DNA from: Helicobacteraceae bacterium
GTDB lineage: Bacteria > Campylobacterota > Campylobacteria > Campylobacterales > Sulfurimonadaceae
Direction: 5' to 3'
Length of the DNA: 7,117 bases
NCBI GenBank assembly: GCA_030613795.1
Contig: JAUWLG010000060.1
Coordinates: 1 to 7,117, forward strand
Positions within the stretch are counted from its first letter, which is position 1, and the number at the start of each line of letters is the position of its first letter. The position numbers and the translations under genes are program-made. Shown piece after piece: positions 1 to 5,030 of this stretch. Below the pieces are notes generated by a model. The model searched no databases. It saw only the letters and a program-made list of their open reading frames with translations, and was not told the DNA's origin.

Positions 1-299
1 TCCCATCGTCTCGATGGGAAGGCATACTTCTACAAATACTTCTAGACAAAATTACACGATCAATCAATCTTCTATAAACCGATCACATATAATCCACATC
101 ATCAGCACAATACTGTTATTAAGTTCTAGAATTGATAGTAGTTATTTCCATCTGACTAAAGCAGCTTGACTATAATAAACTTTGTCCACGTTCTCACGTG
201 ATGATGCGAATGAGGTTGGGCTGGTGTGTTAGATTGTCCTGTGCGTGTAATGCTCACGATAATGCTGGACTTGACTAGGTTGGATAAGATTGGCACTCT

Positions 300-338
300 T
301 TCGTAATTCGTAATTCGTAATTCGTAATTCGTAATTCG
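300..338. repeat. Heptanucleotide tandem array, TTCGTAA x5 plus partial copy
   Basis: Five exact tandem copies of TTCGTAA (300-334) are followed by a partial copy (TTCG) and a run of seven T. On the reverse strand the unit reads TTACGAA. A 7-bp unit cycles through all three frames and gives a spurious peptide of the NYELRITNYELR type. The array lies about 155 bases upstream of the probable promoter of the exported protein gene, so a direct promoter effect is not evident. Heptanucleotide arrays of this kind are known as short tandemly repeated repetitive (STRR) sequences in cyanobacteria and occur sporadically elsewhere. Confidence 0.9.
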
Positions 339-492
339 AAGTTTTTTTCACATTTTCTCCACAATTATTAGCTACATTCATAATAGTCATAGAGTCAATA
401 TATGTATGTAAGTTGATATAGGTCAAGATGCTACATTTTGTAAGATTTACTCCATAAATAGGCAGTAAATAGGGCGCACTTGATAGAACTGT

Positions 493-500
493 GATAAAAT
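493..500 (+). promoter_or_regulatory. Probable -10 region for the exported DUF302-like gene
   Basis: GATAAAAT lies 54-61 bases upstream of the ATG and contains TAAAAT, one mismatch from TATAAT. A TTGATA at 480-485 is far too close (9-base spacer) to be its -35 element. Campylobacterota sigma-70 promoters often lack a -35 and rely on AT-rich upstream DNA, which is present here. Transcription would start near 507, giving a leader of roughly 45 bases. The ribosome binding site AAGGGAG (543-549) follows, 4 bases before the ATG. Confidence 0.4.
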
Positions 501-553
501 TACTCAGCAAAATTTTTGTGTAAAAGCACAAGAAGCTCAAATAAGGGAGAGTT

Positions 554-1567
554 ATGTTTTCAAAGTTAGTAACTAGTGCAGTAGCACTTAGCCTTGCAGC
601 AACAATGGCAATGGCAGCTGATGGCGTTCGTTTTAACGTTATCAAAGACAGTATGCTTAAAGATGCACCAAAAGGTGAAAAAGCAGTTTCAGAAGTAGAG
701 AAGAAATACAATGAGATGATCAACAACGATATCGAAGGCGTCGGTTATGTTCTTTCTGATCCACATGAGCGTATTAATGATGGTTATGCTACTAAATACG
801 GTGGAACAAACCTTGACAACCTTGCATTTATGTCAGTAACTGCGGATGAGGGTCTTCGTACACTTCTTCTTAAGTCACCTGAAATTGGTGGTTTTAGCCC
901 GTTCAACCTACACGCTTATAAAGTCAAAGGTGACAACACGACTTACGTAGGTCACGTTATGCCAAACACAATGATGGACATCGTTGGTGTTAAAGACGCT
1001 GCAACTCGTAAAGAATTTGCTGCACTATTTACGCCACTTGACAAACTAGTTGATGAGAAACTTGGTGGAAAAGTTGAAGTGACTCAGTACGACAAACTTA
1101 CTGCAAACCCAATGATGAAATTTGAGATGACATTTGATCGTCCTGAAGATCTTGCTGACTTTGTTGATACTTTTCAAGAAGAGTATGAAGCAGCATTCGA
1201 AGACAAAAAATATATCATCGCCGGTTACAAAAACTTCCGTGAGACATATGATGACCTAGAGCAAGATTTTGACAAGTACGATGCGTACTTCGTTTACTCA
1301 CTATGTCACTTTACATTCTCTAACGGTGTCTTCAACCTTGTAGATGGTCAAAAAGGTGAAGCTCGTCCAGACGCTGGTGTGTTCGCTCCATGTTCAATGT
1401 ACCTGTACATCGAAAAAGGAAGCAACAAGATGGTTGTCGGTATGCCAAAACTTGAAAACTGGATCGCTGTAATGAACATAAAAGACAAGAAAATGGTAGA
1501 CGCTATTCATACACTTGACAAAGAGATCGTTGGCATCATGGAAGGTCTTGGAGCGAAAAGCATATGA
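554..1567 (+). CDS. Exported periplasmic protein with two DUF302-like halves
   Basis: This is a 337-residue protein of unknown function. Residues 1-21 form a Sec signal peptide (hydrophobic core SAVALSLAA, AMA cleavage site), so the mature protein should be periplasmic. Two segments resemble each other: about 112-175 (starting GGFSPF, with VGHVMPN and a later LDKLV) and about 275-337 (starting GVFAPC, with VVGMPKL and a later LDKEIV). Both follow a pattern of G-F-x-P, an aromatic strand, KG, VG, a strand, then a helix with LDK and a glycine. The arrangement resembles the DUF302 fold, hence the call; this is recognition by eye. There are only two cysteines (251 and 280) and no haem or obvious metal motif. 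The start is supported by AAGGGAG just upstream. The stop overlaps the next start (ATGA), so the two proteins are probably made together. Confidence 0.85.
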   Translation: MFSKLVTSAVALSLAATMAMAADGVRFNVIKDSMLKDAPKGEKAVSEVEKKYNEMINNDIEGVGYVLSDPHERINDGYATKYGGTNLDNLAFMSVTADEGLRTLLLKSPEIGGFSPFNLHAYKVKGDNTTYVGHVMPNTMMDIVGVKDAATRKEFAALFTPLDKLVDEKLGGKVEVTQYDKLTANPMMKFEMTFDRPEDLADFVDTFQEEYEAAFEDKKYIIAGYKNFRETYDDLEQDFDKYDAYFVYSLCHFTFSNGVFNLVDGQKGEARPDAGVFAPCSMYLYIEKGSNKMVVGMPKLENWIAVMNIKDKKMVDAIHTLDKEIVGIMEGLGAKSI

Positions 1568-2424
1568 AAAAATTATTAGCATTAATCGTAGCGGCACTAG
1601 TTCTTTCGTTTAGCGGTTGTTCGTCTAAAGAGGCTGGAGCTTCTGAGGGCGTAGCAACTAAACCTGCTGAAGCAGAAGTAAGTACATACCTTGTAGGTGC
1701 TTATGTTGATGCAGATGCAGCCCAAGCTAAGCTTATTGAAGCTGGTTTTGAAGTTGTAACAGCCTATAAAGTTGACAAAAAAGGTCAATACACATCGATC
1801 GTGTTTACTAATGCGGCTATGAAAGCTGCTGCTAACAAAACAGATCGTGGTTTTGCTGCAATAGGTCGTCTGTTGGTCAACAACGAAAAGAAAGAGATCA
1901 GTATTACAAACCCGGTTTACTTCGGTAAAGCATTTATGCAAGATGAGTTTGATTACCAAGCTGCTTTAACAATAGAAAAAAGTCTTACTGATGCATTTGG
2001 TCCACTTAAAGGTTCTGCTGACAAATGGGAATTTGACGGTCTTGCAGGTTACCACTTCATGATGGGTATGCCATATTACGAAGAGTCTGCAGTTCTAGCT
2101 GAAGGCGACAATGCAGAGCTTCTTGAAAAAGCAAAAGCATACAATAAAGGTAAAAACCTTATTTTTGAACTTAACATTGGTGAAGGTCGTACACTTCTAG
2201 GTTATGCACTTAGTAAAAGGACTTCTAAATTCGTTAAGAAGGTCGGTTACCAAAATGCGCAGATCCTTCCTTACACTGTCTTGATCGAAGATGGCAAAGC
2301 GAAGATGCTTGCAGCTAAATACTATATTGCTATCTCTTACCCACAACTTACTATGGGTGAGTTTATGACAATTGCGTCTGTTCCCGGAGCAATCGAAAAA
2401 GACTTGACAAAGCCGTTTAAATAA
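1564..2424 (+). CDS. DUF302-like lipoprotein, coupled to the preceding gene
   Basis: This 286-residue protein has a lipoprotein signal: MKK, a hydrophobic core and the lipobox FSGC with the acylated cysteine at residue 19. It should therefore be membrane-anchored and face the periplasm. After a short Ala/Glu-rich linker (about 20-39), an alpha/beta-looking domain begins (STYLVGAYVDADAAQAKL, with AGFEVV and SIVFTN). The C-terminal part has LLGYALSKRTSKFVKKVG and LPYTVLIEDGKAKML, which resemble the strand-helix pattern and 'LP-x-x-VL..DGK' segment of DUF302 proteins. The family assignment is tentative; the lipoprotein call is firm. The ATG overlaps the previous stop by 4 bases, and GGAG at 1550-1553 could serve as ribosome binding site, so translational coupling is likely. 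A plausible but unproven reading is that the two products form a periplasmic complex. The stop codon sits inside a perfect inverted repeat. Confidence 0.85.
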   Translation: MKKLLALIVAALVLSFSGCSSKEAGASEGVATKPAEAEVSTYLVGAYVDADAAQAKLIEAGFEVVTAYKVDKKGQYTSIVFTNAAMKAAANKTDRGFAAIGRLLVNNEKKEISITNPVYFGKAFMQDEFDYQAALTIEKSLTDAFGPLKGSADKWEFDGLAGYHFMMGMPYYEESAVLAEGDNAELLEKAKAYNKGKNLIFELNIGEGRTLLGYALSKRTSKFVKKVGYQNAQILPYTVLIEDGKAKMLAAKYYIAISYPQLTMGEFMTIASVPGAIEKDLTKPFK

Positions 2425-2442
2425 GCCTCGGCTTATTTAAAC
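2415..2442 (+). terminator. Perfect inverted repeat spanning the lipoprotein stop codon
   Basis: GTTTAAATAAGCC (2415-2427) and GGCTTATTTAAAC (2430-2442) are exact reverse complements separated by TC. In RNA this allows a 12-bp stem closed by a CUCG loop. The TAA stop (2422-2424) lies in the left arm, so ribosomes finishing the lipoprotein would open the stem. Only ACTTTCC follows, with no proper U-tract. It may therefore be a 3'-end stabilising or processing hairpin as much as an intrinsic terminator. Confidence 0.6.
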
Positions 2443-2589
2443 TTTCCAGCTTCGGCGCACCTTGCACTGAAGTTCACCACTCGACGCACAGTAGTGCGCT
2501 TTCGGGATCACTTCAGCACAATTTGCACCAAATCTGAAACTTTGCGACAAAGCTTGCATTCAGATGAGCTTCGCCATCTTTTATAATTT
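2443..2589. other. Hairpin-rich intergenic segment
   Basis: This non-coding stretch is GC-richer than its surroundings and contains at least two more structures. The first is a nested stem: CTGAAGT/ACTTCAG (2467-2473 with 2510-2516) enclosing CGCAC-AGTA-GTGCG (2485-2498). The second has outer arms ATCTGAA/TTCAGAT (2532-2538 with 2559-2565) enclosing CTTTG-CGA-CAAAG (2540-2552). AGCTTCG occurs as a direct repeat at 2448-2454 and 2567-2573, bracketing both structures. I recognise no RNA family. It could be a structured 3' UTR, a small RNA, or a small non-autonomous repeat element. Confidence 0.55.
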
Positions 2590-2631
2590 CCCATTTCCCA
2601 TTTCCCATTTCCCATTTCCCATTTCCCATTT
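2590..2631. repeat. Heptanucleotide tandem array, CCCATTT x6
   Basis: Six exact copies of CCCATTT fill 42 bases and end two bases before the extended -10 element TGCTATAAT, overlapping its T-rich left side. The array therefore occupies the position where the spacer and any -35 element of the aldo/keto reductase promoter would be. An ATG at 2564 reads through it in frame with the reductase and gives a repetitive FPFPISHF-type peptide. That extension is almost certainly not translated, because the promoter and ribosome binding site lie downstream of it. Confidence 0.95.
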
Positions 2632-2640
2632 TGCTATAAT
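2632..2640 (+). promoter_or_regulatory. Extended -10 promoter of the aldo/keto reductase gene
   Basis: TTGCTATAAT (2631-2640) contains a consensus TATAAT at 2635-2640 preceded by a TGN extended -10 motif. This is the commonest strong promoter form in Campylobacterota. Transcription would begin around 2646-2648, leaving a short leader of about 22 bases with AAGGA (2658-2662) before the GTG start at 2669. No -35 element is recognisable, because the upstream DNA is the CCCATTT array. Confidence 0.75.
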
Positions 2641-2668
2641 TCCATCAACATTTACACAAGGAACTTTT

Positions 2669-3892
2669 GTGGCAAAAATCGGATTTGGAACTTACCGGGT
2701 AAGTGACCGTAACCCTGAGCATCTTCAAGCGATCAAGACAGCCGTTGAAGAGGGTGTTGACCTTATCGATACCTCGACTAACTATATGGATGGTGGGGCT
2801 GAGCGAGCGATCGCTTTGGCCTTTCAGCCTATGCCGACTAAAGAGATCGAGCATGTTGAGATCGTGAGTAAGTTTGGGTATATCCAGGGTTCGACACTTC
2901 AGCGTATTCAAGAGGGTGAGAGCTTTCCTGAAATTGTCAAGTTTGCGGAACACATCTATCACTGTATCTCGCCGGAGTTTATGCAAGATCAGTTGACCAA
3001 GTCTCTCGATCGTCTAAATATGGACAGCTTAGGGTGTTATCTTATTCATAATCCTGAGTACTTTATCTTAGATGCTATGAACCATGATCTTGATCGTAAT
3101 GAGAGCTTGGACAGAATGTTCGAACGTATAGAAAAAGCATTTGTTGCCTTGGAAAAAGAGGTGCAAAATGGTCGTATTAAAAGTTACGGGATCAGCTCTA
3201 ACTCATTTGCAAAAGCGAGCAATGACCCGGAGTTTTTACCTTATGAAGATCTTGTTATTATTGCAAAACGTGCGGCTAAAGAGGCGGGAAGCAAAAACCA
3301 CCATTTCTCTACGATTCAACTGCCGATCAACCTACTCGAGACGGAAGGATTGAAATGTGCTGCTTGGGCTAAAAAGAGCGGTGTTCGTGTTCTGGTGAAC
3401 CGTCCGTTGAATGCGCAAGCGAATGAGTTGATGTTTCGTTTGGCCAGTTACAATGAGCCGCATGACTACTATCACCATCTGAATGAGGTGTTAGAGATGA
3501 CGGATGATGAGGCGTTAAAAAGCATTCATAATCTGATCGCTCAGCTTGACGATGTCAAACACCGTTTCGGTTTTGTGGGTGAATATGATCAGTTTTTACA
3601 TGTACAGGTCATACCGCATCTCCAAAAAGCGTTACAAGAGATAGATCCTGCAGTTGTTGAGCTTTTGACTGAGTCTTTAGACCTCTTTTTACAGGAGTAT
3701 GCAAGAATGGTTGCTTTTGAGTGTACAAAGATGACGAAGGTGCAGTTGAAAGAGAAGATCGAAGGGTGTGATAAACCGCTTCAAGAGTGCGCGCTTGACT
3801 TTTTACAGGCACAAGAGAATATAGATTATATTTTAGTAGGCATGCGAAAGCCTAGCTATGTGATGAACATTTTAGGGTTTGTTAGCAAGTAG
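2669..3892 (+). CDS. Aldo/keto reductase family protein (long form)
   Basis: This is a predicted NAD(P)H-dependent oxidoreductase of the aldo/keto reductase superfamily, about 407 residues from the GTG. The cytoplasmic TIM barrel begins at once with AKIGFGTYRVSD. The catalytic tetrad is visible: D34 and Y39 (DTSTNYMDGGAE), K68 (IVSKFG) and H127 (YLIHNPE). YGISSN, LVNRPLNAQ and the C-terminal LVGMRKPSYV fit the later barrel strands and the cofactor-binding end. Family members are usually about 280-340 residues. The excess here is an insertion of helical character, roughly residues 250-370, between the NRPLN strand and the final LVGMRKPSYV segment. The substrate cannot be inferred. GTG is chosen because AAGGA lies 6 bases upstream and the -10 box 29 bases upstream. 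The in-frame ATG at 2564 lies upstream of that promoter and would translate the heptamer array. The gene looks monocistronic, with a hairpin after its stop. Confidence 0.9.
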   Translation: MAKIGFGTYRVSDRNPEHLQAIKTAVEEGVDLIDTSTNYMDGGAERAIALAFQPMPTKEIEHVEIVSKFGYIQGSTLQRIQEGESFPEIVKFAEHIYHCISPEFMQDQLTKSLDRLNMDSLGCYLIHNPEYFILDAMNHDLDRNESLDRMFERIEKAFVALEKEVQNGRIKSYGISSNSFAKASNDPEFLPYEDLVIIAKRAAKEAGSKNHHFSTIQLPINLLETEGLKCAAWAKKSGVRVLVNRPLNAQANELMFRLASYNEPHDYYHHLNEVLEMTDDEALKSIHNLIAQLDDVKHRFGFVGEYDQFLHVQVIPHLQKALQEIDPAVVELLTESLDLFLQEYARMVAFECTKMTKVQLKEKIEGCDKPLQECALDFLQAQENIDYILVGMRKPSYVMNILGFVSK

Positions 3893-3909
3893 GTAGTTTT
3901 TGTGCCAAA

Positions 3910-3945
3910 ATTCCGTCATTCCCGCGAAGGCAGGAATGACGGAAT
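3910..3945. repeat. GTCATTCC-type dispersed-repeat hairpin, possible terminator
   Basis: ATTCCGTCATTCC (3910-3922) and GGAATGACGGAAT (3933-3945) are exact inverted arms, with CGCGAAGGCA between them. The core ATTCCC-GCGAAGGC-AGGAAT is one base off the ATTCCC-N8-GGGAAT form of neisserial dRS3 elements. GTCATTCCCGCG-type palindromes are dispersed repeats in many proteobacterial genomes. It begins 18 bases after the reductase stop and may also end that transcript, although no U-tract follows. It is clearly GC-richer than the flanking DNA, which suits an inserted repeat. Confidence 0.7.
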
Positions 3946-4136
3946 AAGCAATATATACGGTAGCTAATTAACCAAAGTAGAGTGAAACCTTTTAACCAAA
4001 TTGCCACTTCTCTTTTCTTTTAAAAAACTTTGTAAGCTAGAAAAACCAAACACTTTAGCGCTTGTTAAGCGCTTTTAGAATATTTTATGATTAGATAATA
4101 GGGTTGTTATAGATGCAGCCTGAAAGAAGGTTTTAT
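3946..4136. promoter_or_regulatory. Intergenic leader of the nfu-TPR-murE operon
   Basis: This AT-rich region must contain the operon promoter. A hairpin AGCGCTT-GTT-AAGCGCT (4057-4073) followed by TTT could be a weak terminator or an operator. GATAAT at 4094-4099 is the best -10 candidate and would start transcription near 4106, downstream of the hairpin. TTAACCAAA occurs twice (3968-3976 and 3992-4000), 24 bases apart, as a possible protein-binding site. AGAAGG (4125-4130) is the ribosome binding site for the ATG at 4137. Confidence 0.4.
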
Positions 4137-4412
4137 ATGATTCCATTTACAGATGAAGAGTTAATCACACCAGTTCAAAATGCAATAGAAAAAGTACGTC
4201 CGTCATTGGCACTAGATGGTGGTGATATCCAATTTTTAGCCGTAAAAAACGGTACAGTATATGTGCAGTTACAAGGTGCATGTATTGGTTGCGGCAGTGC
4301 CGGCAACACACTAAAATATGGGGTTGAACGACAGTTGCGTATGGATATTCATCCAGAACTTACTGTTATCAATGTCCCACATGGTATGGAAAACCAAATC
4401 GATTCGATGTAA
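4137..4412 (+). CDS. nfu: Nfu/NifU C-terminal-domain Fe-S cluster carrier
   Basis: This small cytoplasmic protein (91 residues from the ATG at 4137) consists of a single NifU C-terminal (Nfu) domain. It has the typical early block KVRPSLALDGGDIQF (residues 19-33), then strands, then the cluster-binding pair C49-x-x-C52 in GACIGCGSAG, and a C-terminal helix and strand. Proteins of this family carry [4Fe-4S] clusters, bridged between two monomers through the CxxC cysteines, to apoproteins. It has no NifU N-terminal scaffold domain and no A-type domain, so it is a carrier rather than a full NifU. An in-frame ATG at 4113 would add 8 residues (MQPERRFY). The 4137 start is preferred because AGAAGG lies 6 bases upstream and the domain begins with MIPFTDEEL. 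The TPR gene follows after 24 bases, so the two are probably co-transcribed. The functional link to murE is only positional. Confidence 0.92.
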   Translation: MIPFTDEELITPVQNAIEKVRPSLALDGGDIQFLAVKNGTVYVQLQGACIGCGSAGNTLKYGVERQLRMDIHPELTVINVPHGMENQIDSM

Positions 4413-4436
4413 AAATATTGCTATAAAGGAAGAGTT

Positions 4437-5030
4437 ATGAAAACAGTAAACAAATATAAAACTCTTGCTCTAGCGAACGAGAGTTTCTCCAAGTCGGAAT
4501 TTGAACAGGCGTTACGTTCATATGCGATGGTGTTAAAAGATTATCCAAGCTCACAAGAAGCCTATAATGGTGCGATCTTAGCTGAGATGGCAATGAGTGG
4601 TGAAGGCGGTGCAGAAGCACTGTTTGATTACTATGCAGTTCTACGTGAAGATGATGCTGAACAGGCGGATGTCATTCTTTCAGAGATATTAGAGACCATG
4701 GATGGGACACTGGAGGAGTTGGGTGAGATTATCTCTCAGCCTCTTGCCGAGCGTCTGCAGTTTGAAGATGGCATTATGTATGCTGAATTTAAAGAGCTGG
4801 TTGATGCTGATGGTGATTTTAAACGTATTTTTGAAAACATCATGTTCTCTACCCGCGTTATAATCACCGAAAAAGATGATTTTGTGGACTTCTTGGATAA
4901 GCTTATGCAAAATAACTATCACGAGATGGCATTAAGTTATTTGGAGGGTGCTTTAGCCGTTCATCCTAACGATAAGCAGTTGCGTAAACTGCTTCGCCGT
5001 CTAGCCAAAGGCAAAACTGTTGAAAATTGA
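4437..5030 (+). CDS. TPR-repeat protein, conserved hypothetical
   Basis: This 197-residue acidic protein has no signal peptide or membrane segment, so it is probably cytoplasmic. Residues about 8-45 form a TPR-like helical hairpin (SFSKSEFEQALRSYAMVLKD, then PSSQEAYNGAIL). A second TPR-like unit lies at about 158-190 (NNYHEMALSYLEGALAVHP, then DKQLRKLL). The middle (about 60-150) is helical and rich in Asp and Glu, with no recognised domain. TPR proteins act as protein-binding scaffolds; the partner is unknown. The start is supported by AAAGGA (4425-4430), 6 bases before the ATG. It sits 24 bases after nfu and overlaps murE by 11 bases, so it is very likely in one operon with both. Confidence 0.85.
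   Translation: MKTVNKYKTLALANESFSKSEFEQALRSYAMVLKDYPSSQEAYNGAILAEMAMSGEGGAEALFDYYAVLREDDAEQADVILSEILETMDGTLEELGEIISQPLAERLQFEDGIMYAEFKELVDADGDFKRIFENIMFSTRVIITEKDDFVDFLDKLMQNNYHEMALSYLEGALAVHPNDKQLRKLLRRLAKGKTVEN

Larger units (their letters stand above)
1..553. other. Left intergenic region, no convincing gene
   Basis: I see no gene that can be supported here. The first 19 bases are a perfect hairpin (8-bp stem TCCCATCG/CGATGGGA, 3-base loop), followed by two direct copies of ATACTTCTA (24-32 and 36-44). One + strand frame from base 1 reads 14 residues ending in DGKAYFYKYF and a TAG at 43-45. This could be the tail of an upstream gene, but it is too short to call. A TATAAT at 171-176 precedes a locally GC-richer stretch (about 183-300) with a small CACGT-TCTC-ACGTG hairpin (187-200). 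This could mark a small transcript, but I recognise no RNA family, tRNA or rRNA. The right part holds the heptamer array and the promoter and leader of the next gene. Confidence 0.6.

Noticed and set aside
1..45. 3' end of an upstream protein gene (frame 1, ending TAG at 43-45)
   Set aside because: The 14 residues look protein-like, but other frames are open as well and the segment forms a perfect hairpin. There is not enough sequence to call it.
183..300. SRP RNA, 5S rRNA or tRNA
   Set aside because: I looked for the conserved GGAAGGAAGCAGC-like SRP loop, the 5S core and a cloverleaf, and found none.
300..338. CRISPR-like or direct-repeat array
   Set aside because: The unit is only 7 bp, with no spacers, and no cas genes are nearby. 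It is a simple tandem repeat.
229..726. 165-codon open frame on the minus strand
   Set aside because: It runs through the heptamer array, giving the spurious NYELRITNYELR peptide, and overlaps the signal peptide and first 58 codons of the well-supported gene at 554. It has no recognisable domain.
2443..2575. Integron attC-type recombination site
   Set aside because: The paired arms and overall size are suggestive, but I cannot place the required core sites (GTTRRRY and its partner) at the ends, and no integrase is present.
2645..2986. Minus-strand frame opposite the reductase
   Set aside because: It is a shadow of the reductase coding sequence with no ribosome binding site or domain. The reductase frame carries the complete catalytic tetrad.
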